A DNA stretch of 64,000 nt from Streptomyces lateritius (GTDB lineage: Bacteria > Actinomycetota > Actinomycetes > Streptomycetales > Streptomycetaceae). Below the pieces are notes generated by a model, which saw only the letters and a list, made by a program, of their open reading frames with translations, had not been told where the DNA came from and made no database searches. The stretch spans positions 459,047-523,046 of the forward strand of contig NZ_BMTO01000001.1 in the NCBI RefSeq assembly GCF_014649715.1, given 5' to 3'. A program made the translations under genes and the position numbers. Shown here in pieces: positions 42,360-52,141 of the stretch. How positions within the stretch are numbered: the stretch's first letter is position 1; the number at the start of each line of letters is the position of its first letter.

Positions 42360-43337
42360 ATGCGCCGCCGAGCCAGCCTCGTCCTGCTCGCCTTCGCCGT
42401 GTGTCTCGCCGCGATGGCCCCCACTCTGCGCTGGTACGTCTTCCCCCGGGCGGTCAAGATCCCGCCGAACCAGTACCAGGTGACCGTCCTGGAGGCGAAG
42501 CCCGCGACGCTTCTCAACTACTCCACCCTCAAGGCCGAACAGGTCGAGAAGCTCACGATCATCCAGACCCTCAAAGGCAACGTGGAGGAGTCGAAGCGGA
42601 TCGAGCGCCACGCGGGACGCGACGTCGTCGTCTGGGACTCGCTCTCCTACGTGGCCGGGCCCGACGGCAAGATGGTCTCCCAGATCCCCGAGCGGTACAT
42701 CTTCGACGCCCACAGCCAGGACCCGGTCCACGCCACGGGCGAGTCCGTCGACGGCGACCCGGTCCGCCGCGAGGGCATCGAGTTCAAATGGCCCTTCCTC
42801 ACCGAGAAGCGGGACTACCAGTACTTCGACGCCCAGGCCCGCGCCTCCGCCCCCATCCACTACAAGGGCACCCGCACCTTCCGGGGCATGGAGGTCTACT
42901 ACTTCGAGCAGACCATTCCCTGGACCAAGGTCCCCATGCCCAAGTCGATGCCCGTCAAGGGCATCACCGCCGAGTTCCTCGCCCGGACCGGCATCACCCG
43001 CTGGTACACCACCAAGCGCATGTTCTGGGTCGAACCGGTCACCGGAGCTCCCGTCAACGGCGAGGAGATCCACAAGGAGGAGCTCCGCGACGCCCGCACA
43101 CTCATGGGCCAGGACACCGTCACCGCCTTCGCCGGTCATGTGAAGATGCGCGAGGACTACCTGCGGAGCACCGAAGAGCTGGTGAAGAGCAATCGCGCCC
43201 TCGTCCTCCTCGTGACCTCCTATCTGCCGAGGACCTTCGTCGTCCTGAGTCTCGCCCTGCTCGCTCTCGCGCTGTGGCTCGAGGCCCGCGGCAGGCGCGC
43301 CGATCCCGTCCGGCCGCCCCTCACCCGTCCCTCCTGA
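42360..43337 (+). CDS. DUF3068 membrane-anchored protein
   Basis: This 325-residue protein has an N-terminal membrane segment (LVLLAFAVCLAAMAPTLRWY), a large extracytoplasmic domain with WDSLSYVAGPDGK, RYIFDAHSQDPVH, GIEFKWPFLTEKRDYQYFD and RTGITRWYTTKRMFWVEPVT, and a C-terminal membrane helix (VLSLALLALALWLEA) with an Arg-rich end. This matches the DUF3068 family of actinobacterial envelope proteins; some members are annotated PorA-like. Its role is not established. It follows a small membrane peptide, and its last 17 bases overlap the convergent hrpB gene. Confidence 0.83.
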   Translation: MRRRASLVLLAFAVCLAAMAPTLRWYVFPRAVKIPPNQYQVTVLEAKPATLLNYSTLKAEQVEKLTIIQTLKGNVEESKRIERHAGRDVVVWDSLSYVAGPDGKMVSQIPERYIFDAHSQDPVHATGESVDGDPVRREGIEFKWPFLTEKRDYQYFDAQARASAPIHYKGTRTFRGMEVYYFEQTIPWTKVPMPKSMPVKGITAEFLARTGITRWYTTKRMFWVEPVTGAPVNGEEIHKEELRDARTLMGQDTVTAFAGHVKMREDYLRSTEELVKSNRALVLLVTSYLPRTFVVLSLALLALALWLEARGRRADPVRPPLTRPS

Positions 43338-45930
43338 GCCGCGCGCTGGTGTGGCGGGTCGGCGCCGCGGCCGCGGGGTCCTCCGGCCACGGGTGTTTGG
43401 GGTAGCGCCCGCGCAGCTCGGCGCGCACCGAGCGGTAGCCGTCCCGCCAGAACGAGGCCAGATCGGCGGTGACTGCCGCCGGCCGGCCGGCGGGGGAGAG
43501 GAGATGGACCACGACCGGGACCCCCGCCACCCGGGGTGTCCGGGCCAGCCCGAACATCTCCTGCAGCTTCACCGCGAGGACGGGCTGCTCGCCGCTGTAG
43601 TCCACCCGTATCCGTGAGCCGCTGGGCACCTCGATCCGCTCGGGTGCCAACTCGTCCAGCCTGGCCGCCTCGCCCGTCGCCCACGGCAGCAGCCGCTGGA
43701 GCGCCTGGCCGGCGTCGATCCGGCCGAGGTCGGCCCGCCGCACCGCCCGGGACAGCTCGGGTTCCAGCCACTCCTCCGCCCGGTCGAGCAGGGCCTCGTC
43801 CGACATGTCCGGCCAGGGTTCGGCGAGCACCCGGTGGAGGAAGCCGAGCCGCCGGCGCAGCTCCTGCGACTCCCGGCTCCAGCGCAGCAGCCCGAGCCCC
43901 TCGCGCCGCAGCCCGTCGAGCAGCGCTGCCCGCACGAGCTCCGGGTCTGCCCCGTCCCTGAGCGGGCGCGCCGCGAGCTCCACGGCGCCCAGGCGGGAGA
44001 CCGACCGGGCGACCACGTCCCCTTCCTCCCAGCGGACCTCCTCGCCCGTGTGGAGCAGATGGTCCGCGGCGGTCCGTGCCATGCCCTCGTCGATCACGGC
44101 CGCCAGCCGCACCCGGGCCACCGCGCTGCGCGCGGTCCGGTCCGCCACGGCGACGGCCAGCCAGGGCGCGCTGCGCAGTCCCGAGCCCTCGGCGAGCTCG
44201 GCGCCCGTCCCCGACACCATGAGGAACCCGCTGCCCTCGCGCGCCCGGGCCACCCGCTCCGGAAAGGCGAGCGCGGTCACCAGACCGGTCACGGCGTCGT
44301 CCCCTCTGTGCGCGGCGCCCCCGGAAGCGGAGCCGCCCGCGTCGGAGCCGCCGGCCCTGGAGCCGCCCGCGCCCGGCCGGGATCCGGCCGGGGCCGTACC
44401 GGCGTCGGCGGCCGACCGCTCCAGGCGTCGGGCCTCCGCCTTCCAGCGCGCTCCGTACCCGTCCGCGCCGCGTCGTGCCGCACGCCAGGCCGCCGCCAGG
44501 TCGTCGCCGTACTCCCGGGGCGGTTCCTCGCTCAGCAGCGCCACCACCTCGGCCGCCCGCCGGACGCCGACCTCGGGCGCGCTGTCGAGGAGGGCCCGGG
44601 CCAGGCGCGGATGCAGGCCCAGCCGGGACATCCGTATCCCCCGCTCCGGCACCCGGCCGTTTTCGTCCACCGCGCCGATCGCCGTCAGTACGGAACGGGC
44701 CGCCGCCATCGCCCCGGCCGGCGGAGCGTCGAGCAGCGCGAGACCGGCGGCCGTGGGGTCTCCCCAGCACGCCACCCGGAGCGCGAAGTCCGCCAGCTCG
44801 GCGATCTTGATCTCGGGGGAGGGGAAGCGTGGTCGGTGGCCGTCCTCGGCCTCCGACCAGCAGCGGTACACGATGCCGTGCGCCTCGCGCCCGGAGCGGC
44901 CCGCGCGCTGGGTCGCCGCTGCGGCCGACACCGGCACCGTCGCCAGCGAGCCGAGCCCGCGCGCGTGGTCCGTCCTGGGCTCCCGGGCCAGTCCCGAGTC
45001 GACGACGATCCGCACACCGGGCACCGTCAGGCTGGACTCCGCCACCGAGGTCGCGAGGACGACCCGCCGCTCTCCCCCCGGCTCCCGCCCGCGCAGCACG
45101 GCGTCCTGCACCGCCGTCGGCGCCCGGCCGTGGAGCTGCAGCACCTCGGCGTCGAGACCCTGGAGCAGCCCCGCCGTCCGGGCGATCTCGCCCGTGCCAG
45201 GAAGGAAGCAGAGGACGTCGCCCTCGTGCCGCTCCATCGCCAGCCGTACCGTCGCCGCGACATGACGCAGGAGCGCCGGATCCACCCAGGTGCCGTGGGA
45301 CGGCCGGATCCCCGCGGGTGGAGCGGCGAAGTGCACGCCGTACCCGTGCCCCTCTCCCGTCGCCCGCACCACGGGCGCCGGACCGCTCCCCTCCAGGACC
45401 GTGAGGAGCTCCGCCCACGCCTCCGCGTCACTCGTCGCGGACGCGGCGATCAGCTTCAGCTCGGGACGCAGCGTCGCCCTGACGTCGACCAGGAACGCCA
45501 TCGCCGTGTCCGCGTCCAGATGACGCTCGTGGCATTCGTCGAGCAGTACCACGTCCGCACCGGACAGCTCCGGGTCGCGCTGCAGGCGTTGGAGCAGGAT
45601 GCCCGTGGTCACCACCTCGACCCGGGTCGAGGGCCCTGTCCTGCGCTCGCCTCGGACGGAGAAGCCGACGGCCTCGCCGACCTCCTGGCCCAGCAGCCAC
45701 GCCATCCGCCGCGCCGCCGCCCTGACCGCCATCCTGCGCGGTTCGGCCACCAGCACCCGCCGTCGCGGCCCGTCCCCTATCAGCCCCGCGAGCGCGAGCG
45801 GCACCAGCGTGGTCTTGCCGGTGCCGGGAGGCGCGTGCAGCACCGCCGTGCCGCGCCCGTCGAGCGCGCGCAGCAGCTCGGGGACGGCATGGCGGACGGG
45901 GAGACGGTCGAGTGCGTCGTTTCGGATCAC
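43321..45930 (-). CDS. hrpB: ATP-dependent helicase HrpB
   Basis: This 869-residue DExH helicase has motif I APPGTGKT (33-40), the EPRRMAVRAAARRMA block, DECH (131-134, followed by ERHLDADTAMAF) and SATSD. FLPGTGEIARTAGLLQ, VLATSVAESSLTVPGVRIVV and QRAGRSGRE follow in the second RecA domain. The C-terminal HrpB domain ends with YPKHPWPEDPAAAAPTRHTS, typical of the family. It unwinds nucleic acid; its cellular role is unclear. Residues about 530-580 are a Gly/Ala/Ser-rich linker. Its 3' end overlaps the DUF3068 gene by 17 bp. Confidence 0.94.
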   Translation of the reverse strand: MIRNDALDRLPVRHAVPELLRALDGRGTAVLHAPPGTGKTTLVPLALAGLIGDGPRRRVLVAEPRRMAVRAAARRMAWLLGQEVGEAVGFSVRGERRTGPSTRVEVVTTGILLQRLQRDPELSGADVVLLDECHERHLDADTAMAFLVDVRATLRPELKLIAASATSDAEAWAELLTVLEGSGPAPVVRATGEGHGYGVHFAAPPAGIRPSHGTWVDPALLRHVAATVRLAMERHEGDVLCFLPGTGEIARTAGLLQGLDAEVLQLHGRAPTAVQDAVLRGREPGGERRVVLATSVAESSLTVPGVRIVVDSGLAREPRTDHARGLGSLATVPVSAAAATQRAGRSGREAHGIVYRCWSEAEDGHRPRFPSPEIKIAELADFALRVACWGDPTAAGLALLDAPPAGAMAAARSVLTAIGAVDENGRVPERGIRMSRLGLHPRLARALLDSAPEVGVRRAAEVVALLSEEPPREYGDDLAAAWRAARRGADGYGARWKAEARRLERSAADAGTAPAGSRPGAGGSRAGGSDAGGSASGGAAHRGDDAVTGLVTALAFPERVARAREGSGFLMVSGTGAELAEGSGLRSAPWLAVAVADRTARSAVARVRLAAVIDEGMARTAADHLLHTGEEVRWEEGDVVARSVSRLGAVELAARPLRDGADPELVRAALLDGLRREGLGLLRWSRESQELRRRLGFLHRVLAEPWPDMSDEALLDRAEEWLEPELSRAVRRADLGRIDAGQALQRLLPWATGEAARLDELAPERIEVPSGSRIRVDYSGEQPVLAVKLQEMFGLARTPRVAGVPVVVHLLSPAGRPAAVTADLASFWRDGYRSVRAELRGRYPKHPWPEDPAAAAPTRHTSARLRRDG

Positions 45931-46009
45931 GCACTCAGTCTCGTACGTCGCCGCCGAGGGCGGGCCCGGCTGTCCACAGAGCCAGTCGGTTCATATGACA
46001 AAACTGCTC

Positions 46010-46837
46010 TCAGTCGCGCTCGCAGACGAAGATCGCAGTGCCGGGGATCAGGTTTCCGCGCAGCGGCGACCAGCCGCCCCACTCCTGACTGTTCCACGCC
46101 GGCCACTCGGGCTCGACCAGGTCCACGAGCCGGAAGCCGCCAGCCACGACGTCCCGTATCCGGTCGCCGATCGTCCGGTGGTGCTCCACGTAGACCGCCC
46201 GGCCCTGCTCGTCCTGCTCCACATAAGGAGTGCGGTCGAAGTAGGAGGACGCGACCGAGAGCCCCTCGGGCCCCGGCTCGTCGGGGAACGCCCAGCGGAT
46301 CGGGTGCGTCACCGAGAAGACCCACCGGCCGCCTGGCCGCAGCACCCGGCGTACCTCCCGGAACACCTTCACCGGGTCCGCCACGAACGGCACCGCTCCG
46401 TACGCCGAGCACGCCAGGTCGAAGGAGCCGTCCCGGAAGGGCAACGCCCCGGCGTCGGCCTCGACGAGCGGCACGTCCTCGCCGATCCGCAGCGCGTGCT
46501 GGAGCTGCCGGTGCGACAGGTCGAGCGCCACCGGCCTGGCCCCCTGCGCGGCCAGCCAGCGTGAGCACTGCGCCGCCCCCGCGCCGATCTCCAGGACGTC
46601 CCGTCCCTCGAGCGAGCCGGCCGGGCCCAGCAGCCCCGCCTCGGCCTCGTCGAGCCCCTCCGGGCCCCAGACGAACCGGTCGTCCCCGAGGAACGCCCCG
46701 TGCTCGCTCTGGTACTCGTCCGCGTTCCGGTCCCACCATCCTCGGCTGGCCCGGCTGCTCTCCGCGTCACCCGCGTCACGGCGGGTGGCCTCGGGCTCGA
46801 ACCCGGGACCTTCTTCCTGTTCGTACTCTTGGTTCAT
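46010..46837 (-). CDS. Class I SAM-dependent methyltransferase
   Basis: This 275-residue protein has WWDRNADEYQSEHG at the start of the fold, motif I VLEIGAGAAQCSRWLAAQGA, LDLSHRQLQHAL, motif II LPFRDGSFDLACSAYGAVPF and VLRPGGRWVFSVTHPIRWAF. This arrangement matches the UbiE/Methyltransf_11 group with an actinobacterial C-terminus ending LIPGTAIFVCERD. The substrate is unknown. The first 30 residues are acidic and poorly conserved, so the true start may lie slightly inside. It diverges from rpsA. Confidence 0.85.
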   Translation of the reverse strand: MNQEYEQEEGPGFEPEATRRDAGDAESSRASRGWWDRNADEYQSEHGAFLGDDRFVWGPEGLDEAEAGLLGPAGSLEGRDVLEIGAGAAQCSRWLAAQGARPVALDLSHRQLQHALRIGEDVPLVEADAGALPFRDGSFDLACSAYGAVPFVADPVKVFREVRRVLRPGGRWVFSVTHPIRWAFPDEPGPEGLSVASSYFDRTPYVEQDEQGRAVYVEHHRTIGDRIRDVVAGGFRLVDLVEPEWPAWNSQEWGGWSPLRGNLIPGTAIFVCERD

Positions 46838-46956
46838 CTCGCCCGTCGTTGTAGTTTGCGCTCAGCGCGGCGGTGCCGCCCCGGGCCGACACGGCCGGGG
46901 GAGACGTAAGTTGTGCCGGATTTGCGGGGATCCACCCCGGGTGCGCGCTTCGCGCA

Positions 46957-46985
46957 TTGACCCTGTCCGGCCGCCCCCGTATGCT
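46957..46985 (+). promoter_or_regulatory. Vegetative promoter of rpsA
   Basis: TTGACC (46957-46962), a 17-bp spacer and TATGCT (46980-46985) are close to the Streptomyces HrdB consensus. Transcription would start near 46992, leaving a leader of about 190 nt before rpsA. Confidence 0.75.
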
Positions 46986-46991
46986 AAAGGT

Positions 46992-47183
46992 TGCGCTGCG
47001 GGCCTGCGCGCCTCAGACGGAGCAGGCCGCGCTCGCACCTGTTGTATGTCCCCTCGGTTTTCGAGGCGTCCCCCGCTCGTGCGGGAAGGCGCTTCATTGG
47101 CTGTCCGGCTTCTTCAGTGCGATACGGGCTCACGGCGTAGCAGTACCTACGACTTTCTGTCCGTAACCGGAGCCCTTTCCCAC
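46992..47183 (+). promoter_or_regulatory. rpsA 5' leader
   Basis: The untranslated stretch carries a possible stem of GGGCCTGC (near 47000) with GCAGGCC (near 47024), then CCCCCGCTCGTGCGGG and the CGGGCTCACGG segment. The distance to the rpsA ATG and the folded potential suggest control, such as autogenous repression by S1. I see no protein in it, and no known riboswitch motif. Confidence 0.4.
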
Positions 47184-48689
47184 ATGACGAGCAGCACCGA
47201 GACCACCGCCACCACCCCGCAGGTTGCGGTCAACGACATCGGTAACGAGGAAGCCTTCCTCGCCGCGATCGACGAGACGATCAAGTACTTCAACGACGGC
47301 GACATCGTCGACGGCGTCATCGTGAAGGTCGACCGGGACGAGGTCCTGCTCGACATCGGTTACAAGACCGAAGGTGTCATCCCGAGCCGCGAGCTCTCGA
47401 TCAAGCACGATGTCGACCCGAACGAGGTCGTCAAGGTCGGCGACGAGATCGAAGCCCTTGTTCTCCAGAAGGAGGACAAGGAAGGCCGCCTGATCCTCTC
47501 GAAGAAGCGCGCCCAGTACGAGCGCGCCTGGGGCACCATCGAGAAGATCAAGGAAGAGGACGGCATCGTCACCGGTACCGTCATCGAGGTCGTCAAGGGT
47601 GGTCTCATCCTCGACATCGGCCTCCGCGGCTTCCTCCCGGCCTCCCTGGTCGAGATGCGCCGCGTCCGCGACCTCCAGCCCTACGTGGGCAAGGAGCTCG
47701 AGGCGAAGATCATCGAGCTGGACAAGAACCGCAACAACGTGGTCCTGTCCCGCCGTGCCTGGCTCGAGCAGACCCAGTCCGAGGTTCGCCAGACCTTCCT
47801 CACGACCCTCCAGAAGGGTCAGGTCCGCTCCGGCGTCGTGTCCTCGATCGTCAACTTCGGTGCCTTCGTGGACCTGGGTGGCGTCGACGGCCTCGTGCAC
47901 GTCTCCGAGCTGTCCTGGAAGCACATCGACCACCCCTCCGAGGTTGTCGAGGTCGGCCAGGAGGTCACCGTCGAGGTTCTCGACGTGGACATGGACCGTG
48001 AGCGCGTCTCCCTGTCGCTGAAGGCGACGCAGGAGGACCCGTGGCAGCAGTTCGCCCGGACCCACCAGATCGGTCAGGTCGTCCCGGGTAAGGTCACCAA
48101 GCTGGTTCCGTTCGGTGCGTTCGTCCGCGTGGACGAGGGCATCGAGGGTCTGGTCCACATCTCCGAGCTGGCCGAGCGCCACGTGGAGATCCCGGAGCAG
48201 GTCGTCCAGGTCAACGACGAGATCTTCGTCAAGGTCATCGACATCGACCTCGAGCGTCGTCGCATCAGCCTCTCGCTGAAGCAGGCCAACGAGTCCTTCG
48301 GTGCCGACCCGGCCTCGGTCGAGTTCGACCCGACCCTGTACGGCATGGCCGCGTCCTACGACGACCAGGGCAACTACATCTACCCCGAGGGCTTCGACCC
48401 CGAGACCAACGACTGGCTCGAGGGCTACGAGACCCAGCGCGAGGCCTGGGAGACCCAGTACGCCGAGGCGCAGCAGCGCTTCGAGCAGCACCAGGCTCAG
48501 GTCATCAAGTCCCGCGAGGCCGACGAGGCCGCCGCTGCCGAGGGCGCTGCCGCCCCGGCCGCCGGTAACGCCAGTGCGGGTATCTCGGGTGGTTCGTACT
48601 CCTCGGAGTCGGACGACAACTCCGGCGCCCTGGCGTCGGACGAGGCTCTCGCCGCCCTGCGCGAGAAGCTGGCCGGCGGCCAGAGCTGA
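47184..48689 (+). CDS. rpsA: 30S ribosomal protein S1
   Basis: This 501-residue protein has four S1 RNA-binding domains: about residues 33-102 (GDIVDGVIVKVDRDEVLLDI), 118-184 (GTVIEVVKGGLILDIGLRGF), 205-273 (GVVSSIVNFGAFVDLGGVDG) and 290-359 (GKVTKLVPFGAFVRVDEGIE). This is the usual actinobacterial number, compared with six in E. coli. The C-terminus is an Ala/Ser/Gly-rich disordered tail. The ATG follows GGAG. It binds mRNA at the 30S platform. Third-position C is dominant, as expected of a highly expressed gene. Confidence 0.97.
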   Translation: MTSSTETTATTPQVAVNDIGNEEAFLAAIDETIKYFNDGDIVDGVIVKVDRDEVLLDIGYKTEGVIPSRELSIKHDVDPNEVVKVGDEIEALVLQKEDKEGRLILSKKRAQYERAWGTIEKIKEEDGIVTGTVIEVVKGGLILDIGLRGFLPASLVEMRRVRDLQPYVGKELEAKIIELDKNRNNVVLSRRAWLEQTQSEVRQTFLTTLQKGQVRSGVVSSIVNFGAFVDLGGVDGLVHVSELSWKHIDHPSEVVEVGQEVTVEVLDVDMDRERVSLSLKATQEDPWQQFARTHQIGQVVPGKVTKLVPFGAFVRVDEGIEGLVHISELAERHVEIPEQVVQVNDEIFVKVIDIDLERRRISLSLKQANESFGADPASVEFDPTLYGMAASYDDQGNYIYPEGFDPETNDWLEGYETQREAWETQYAEAQQRFEQHQAQVIKSREADEAAAAEGAAAPAAGNASAGISGGSYSSESDDNSGALASDEALAALREKLAGGQS

Positions 48690-48721
48690 ACGCTCTGACC
48701 ACCAGCTGACAGGCTGAGAAG

Positions 48722-48758
48722 CACAAGGCCCGCTCCCTTCGGGGGGGCGGGCCTTGTG
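48722..48758. terminator. Terminator after rpsA
   Basis: CACAAGGCCCGCTCCC (48722-48737) pairs with GGGGGCGGGCCTTGTG (48743-48758), 16 bp including one G-U, with a 5-nt loop, 33 bp past the rpsA stop. The convergent beta-helix gene ends 31 bp further. Confidence 0.88.
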
Positions 48759-48789
48759 ACGTTCGCGTCGTGCCGTTCGCGCCGCCCGG

Positions 48790-49749
48790 TCAGGGGGTGA
48801 CGGCGATGTTCGTCAGTCCCTTGCCGCCGGTGACGGTGTTCGAGCTGTACACCGTCGTCGTGCAGCCGGCGCTCTGGTTGGTGACGTTGACGGCGAGCTG
48901 CCTGGAGCCCGTCGCGCCCGTCAGGTCCGACCGGTTGCCGCGGAAGACCGTGCCGCAGCCCCAGCCGCTCTGCTGGGTGTGGGTCTCGTAGCCGTTGTTG
49001 GTCGTGTTGCGGCCGGTGTTGTTCTCGACCAGGACGTTGTTGCCCTTCACGTCCACCCAGGAGTCGTCGAAATGGGCGCCGGTCAGACCACGGCCGTCGA
49101 AGGTGTTGCCGATGATCTTCGCCCCGGTGGTGCCCTCCTTGATGTCGACGGCCTCGCCCCCGACGTCCGGGCCGATGGTGTTGTTGAGGATCTGCGCGTT
49201 GTCGCTCTTGTCGGAGAGGGTGTTCGCGCTCCCCACGTAGACGCCCTCGCCCATACCGCGTCCGTCGTTGCCGGTGTCGTAGATCCGCGAGTTCTTGATG
49301 ACACCGTTCCGGCTGGAGTTGCGGAAGTGCACCCCCTCCATGTCGAGGTCGTGCACCGTCACCCCGTCGATCACCACCCCGTTCGCAGCATCGGCCATGA
49401 TGCCCTTCTGGCCGCCGGTCACGGTCACGCCCTTGACCGTCCAGTGCGAGGCGCCGCTGAGGTGAAGCCCGTAGCCGCCGCCGGCGGTGAGCACCGCGCG
49501 CGAGGAGCCGGTGAGGGTGATCGGGGCGGAGGAGGTTCCGGGGGTGGTGGCCTTGAAGTTGCCGGTGTAGATGCCGTCGGCGAGGTGGATGGTGTCACCG
49601 GGGCGGGCGTTCGTCAGTGCCGTCCTGAGCTGGGCCGCGGTGGAGACCTCGATGGTCGCGGCGGAGGCCGGGGCGGCGACGAGGGGCACGGCCAGCAGGG
49701 CCGGCAGCAGGGGGAGCAGCAGCGATCGGGCGCGCATGGGGGGTCGCAT
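48790..49749 (-). CDS. Secreted right-handed beta-helix protein (pectate-lyase-like)
   Basis: This 319-residue protein has a signal peptide ([20 protein letters not shown]) and then a parallel beta-helix: [94 protein letters not shown] and [20 protein letters not shown]. The opening [14 protein letters not shown] is shared with polysaccharide lyase family 6/9-like proteins. The substrate is unknown; an extracellular polysaccharide is likely. GGAAGGG lies five bases before the ATG at 49749. Confidence 0.83.
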   Translation of the reverse strand: MRPPMRARSLLLPLLPALLAVPLVAAPASAATIEVSTAAQLRTALTNARPGDTIHLADGIYTGNFKATTPGTSSAPITLTGSSRAVLTAGGGYGLHLSGASHWTVKGVTVTGGQKGIMADAANGVVIDGVTVHDLDMEGVHFRNSSRNGVIKNSRIYDTGNDGRGMGEGVYVGSANTLSDKSDNAQILNNTIGPDVGGEAVDIKEGTTGAKIIGNTFDGRGLTGAHFDDSWVDVKGNNVLVENNTGRNTTNNGYETHTQQSGWGCGTVFRGNRSDLTGATGSRQLAVNVTNQSAGCTTTVYSSNTVTGGKGLTNIAVTP

Positions 49750-50009
49750 GGGGTGCCCTTCCGTGGGGTTCTCATACGTGGACGATGAGCGAGATGGTGA
49801 ACCCGTGCTGCTCCGAGACGGTAGGGAGGGCTCATGGTCATGTCAAGGTCTGGACCAGTCGCGGCTCCCGCGAGCACCAGTCGCGAGCTCACGCGCGAGT
49901 GCCGCCGGACCGACGAAGAGGCGCTGCCCGCACGGAAATTCATGGCGCGAGGGAATGTCGCTCCCCCGTGGGACGTTCTTTCCTAGGAACGCGAGGAGGA
50001 GCGGTAATC

Positions 50010-50948
50010 GTGCTTGATCCCCAGGATTTGTACGAATGGGACCAGAAGGGCTTGGCCGTCGTGGACATGGCCCTGGCGCAGGAGTCGGCCGGGTTGGTCA
50101 TGCTGTACCACTTCGACGGCTACATCGACGCGGGTGAGACCGGCGAGCAGATCGTCGACCGTCTGCTGGACACGCTGCCGCACCAGGTGGTGGCCCGCTT
50201 CGACCACGACCGGCTCGTGGACTACCGCGCCCGGCGGCCGCTGCTCACCTTCCGGCGCGACCGCTGGACGGCGTACGAGACCCCCGCCCTCGAGGTCAGG
50301 CTCGTCCAGGACGCCACCGGGGCTCCGTTCCTGCTGCTCTCCGGTCCCGAGCCGGACGTCGAGTGGGAGCGTTTCTCCGCAGCCGTCCGCCAGATCGTCG
50401 AGCGCCTGGGCGTGCGGCTCTCGGTGAACTTCCACGGCATTCCCATGGGGGTCCCGCACACCCGGCCCGTCGGCCTGACCCCGCACGGCAGCCGCACGGA
50501 CCTCATGCCCGGCCACCGCAGCCCGTTCGACGAGGCCCAGGTCCCCGGCAGCGCCGAGTCGCTCGTCGAGTACCGCCTCACCGAGTCCGGCCACGACACC
50601 CTCGGCGTCGCCGCCCACGTCCCGCACTACGTGGCGCGTTCGTCCTACCCCGACGCCGCCCTGACCGTCCTGGAGGCCATCACGGCCGCCACCGGGCTCG
50701 TCCTGCCGGGCATCGCGCATGTCCTGCGCACCGAGGCCCGTCGCACCCAGACCGAGATCGAGCGCCAGATCGGCGAGGGCGACGAGGAGCTGGTCGCGCT
50801 CGTCCAGGGCCTTGAGCACCAGTACGACGCCGTGGCCGGTGCCGCCACCCGCGGCAGCCTGGTCGCCGAGCCCGTCGACCTTCCGTCCGCCGACGAGCTG
50901 GGCCGCGAGTTCGAGCGCTTCCTCGCCGAGCGGGAGGGCGAGGCATAA
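50010..50948 (+). CDS. PAC2-family protein
   Basis: This 312-residue protein has [20 protein letters not shown] and [20 protein letters not shown] near its start, then [20 protein letters not shown] and [20 protein letters not shown]. The latter carries the [12 protein letters not shown] signature of actinobacterial PAC2 (proteasome assembly chaperone-like) proteins. The C-terminus is helical ([15 protein letters not shown]). GTG 50010 follows GAGGAGG; a longer reading has none. No proteasome gene is near. It is upstream of coaE by 63 bp and may share its transcript. A role as an assembly chaperone is inferred only. Confidence 0.85.
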   Translation: MLDPQDLYEWDQKGLAVVDMALAQESAGLVMLYHFDGYIDAGETGEQIVDRLLDTLPHQVVARFDHDRLVDYRARRPLLTFRRDRWTAYETPALEVRLVQDATGAPFLLLSGPEPDVEWERFSAAVRQIVERLGVRLSVNFHGIPMGVPHTRPVGLTPHGSRTDLMPGHRSPFDEAQVPGSAESLVEYRLTESGHDTLGVAAHVPHYVARSSYPDAALTVLEAITAATGLVLPGIAHVLRTEARRTQTEIERQIGEGDEELVALVQGLEHQYDAVAGAATRGSLVAEPVDLPSADELGREFERFLAEREGEA

Positions 50949-51011
50949 CCCCCACTGGCCCCAACGGCCCCGGTCGGGCGCGAACCCGGCCGGGGACCTA
51001 AGCTGCCGCTC

Positions 51012-51617
51012 ATGCTGAAGGTGGGCCTGACCGGCGGTATCGGCGCCGGCAAGAGTGAAGTGTCGCGGCTGCTCGTCTCGTACGGAGCCGTGCTGATCGA
51101 CGCCGACAAGATCGCCCGCGAGGTCGTCGAGCCCGGGACCCCAGGGCTCGCGGCCGTCGTGGAGGCCTTCGGGACCGACGTCCTGACCGGCGAGGGCACC
51201 CTGGACCGCCAGAAGCTCGGCTCGATCGTCTTCGCCGACGCGGACCGTCTGGCAGCCCTGAACGCCATCGTCCACCCTCTCGTCGGCGCCCGTTCCGCCG
51301 AGCTGGAGAGTGCGGCGGGACCGCACGACGTGGTCGTCCACGACGTACCGCTCCTCACCGAGAACGGCCTCGCCCCCCTCTACGACCTGGTCGTCGTCGT
51401 GGACGCGTCACCCGAGACGCAGCTCGACCGGCTCGTACGGCTGCGCGGGATGACCGAGTCCGAGGCCCGCGCCCGCATGGCGGCCCAGGCCACGCGCGCG
51501 CAACGCCGGGCCGTGGCCGACCTCCTCATCGACAACGACGGGCCGCTGGAGGCGCTGGCACCCCAGGTGCGCAAGGTGTGGGAAGAGCTGGAGCGGCGGG
51601 TCGTGGCCGAGGACTGA
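51012..51617 (+). CDS. coaE: Dephospho-CoA kinase
   Basis: This 201-residue P-loop kinase has GGIGAGKS (8-15), then [54 protein letters not shown] and [20 protein letters not shown], which is the lid, followed by [14 protein letters not shown]. It phosphorylates the ribose 3'-OH of dephospho-CoA, the last step of CoA synthesis. The length matches stand-alone CoaE; the C-terminal UPF0157 fusion seen in mycobacteria is absent. Confidence 0.96.
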   Translation: MLKVGLTGGIGAGKSEVSRLLVSYGAVLIDADKIAREVVEPGTPGLAAVVEAFGTDVLTGEGTLDRQKLGSIVFADADRLAALNAIVHPLVGARSAELESAAGPHDVVVHDVPLLTENGLAPLYDLVVVVDASPETQLDRLVRLRGMTESEARARMAAQATRAQRRAVADLLIDNDGPLEALAPQVRKVWEELERRVVAED

Positions 51618-51756
51618 ACGGCCGCGGTCGATCCGCCGCCCTCCTGGCGGGGTAGGGGTGGGGGAGGCGAGAGTCGGACCGTCCGGCCGGTTCCGGTACG
51701 GAATACGGCCGCCGCGCCCGATGTTGTACCGCCGGAGCAAGGGGAAGGATGCCATC

Positions 51757-52122
51757 GTGGCCGAAAGGAACCCGGAGACACACGTCATCGACTTCCGCGC
51801 CGCCGAGCAGTTGCTCGCCGCGCGGGACCCCCGTGGCGCGGTGAAGCTGCTGGACTCGGTGATCGCCGCCCACCCCGAGAACACCGCGGCCCGTCTGCTG
51901 CGCGCCCGAGCCTTCTTCGCCGCGGCTCAACTGCGACCCGCCCAGCTCGAGTTCGAGCTCGTCCTGGAGCGCGAGCCGGACAACGCGTACGCGCACTTCG
52001 CGCTCGCCCGCACCTTCCAGCGCTCGGGCCGCCCCGACCAGGCCACGCGTCACTTCCGGCTCGCGGCCGCGCTCGACCCCAAGCCGGAGTACCTCCGGGC
52101 CGCCCGCTTCGACACGGGCTGA
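51757..52122 (+). CDS. Small tetratricopeptide-repeat protein
   Basis: This 121-residue protein has at least two TPR motifs: DPRGAVKLLDSVIAAHPENT, ARAFFAAAQLRPAQLEFELV and AYAHFALARTFQRSGRPDQA. It ends LDPKPEYLRAARFDTG, as in similar Streptomyces proteins near coaE. The GTG at 51757 follows GGGGAAGG; an ATG at 51721 would add 12 basic residues. A protein-binding scaffold is likely, with partner unknown. Confidence 0.8.
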   Translation: MAERNPETHVIDFRAAEQLLAARDPRGAVKLLDSVIAAHPENTAARLLRARAFFAAAQLRPAQLEFELVLEREPDNAYAHFALARTFQRSGRPDQATRHFRLAAALDPKPEYLRAARFDTG

Positions 52123-52141
52123 CGGGGGGCGTACGCGCGCC

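Noticed and set aside
49785..50009. An N-terminal extension of the PAC2 gene starting at ATG 49785
   Set aside because: The added residues are Arg/Pro/Gly-rich, not protein-like, and GAGGAGG sits just before the GTG at 50010.
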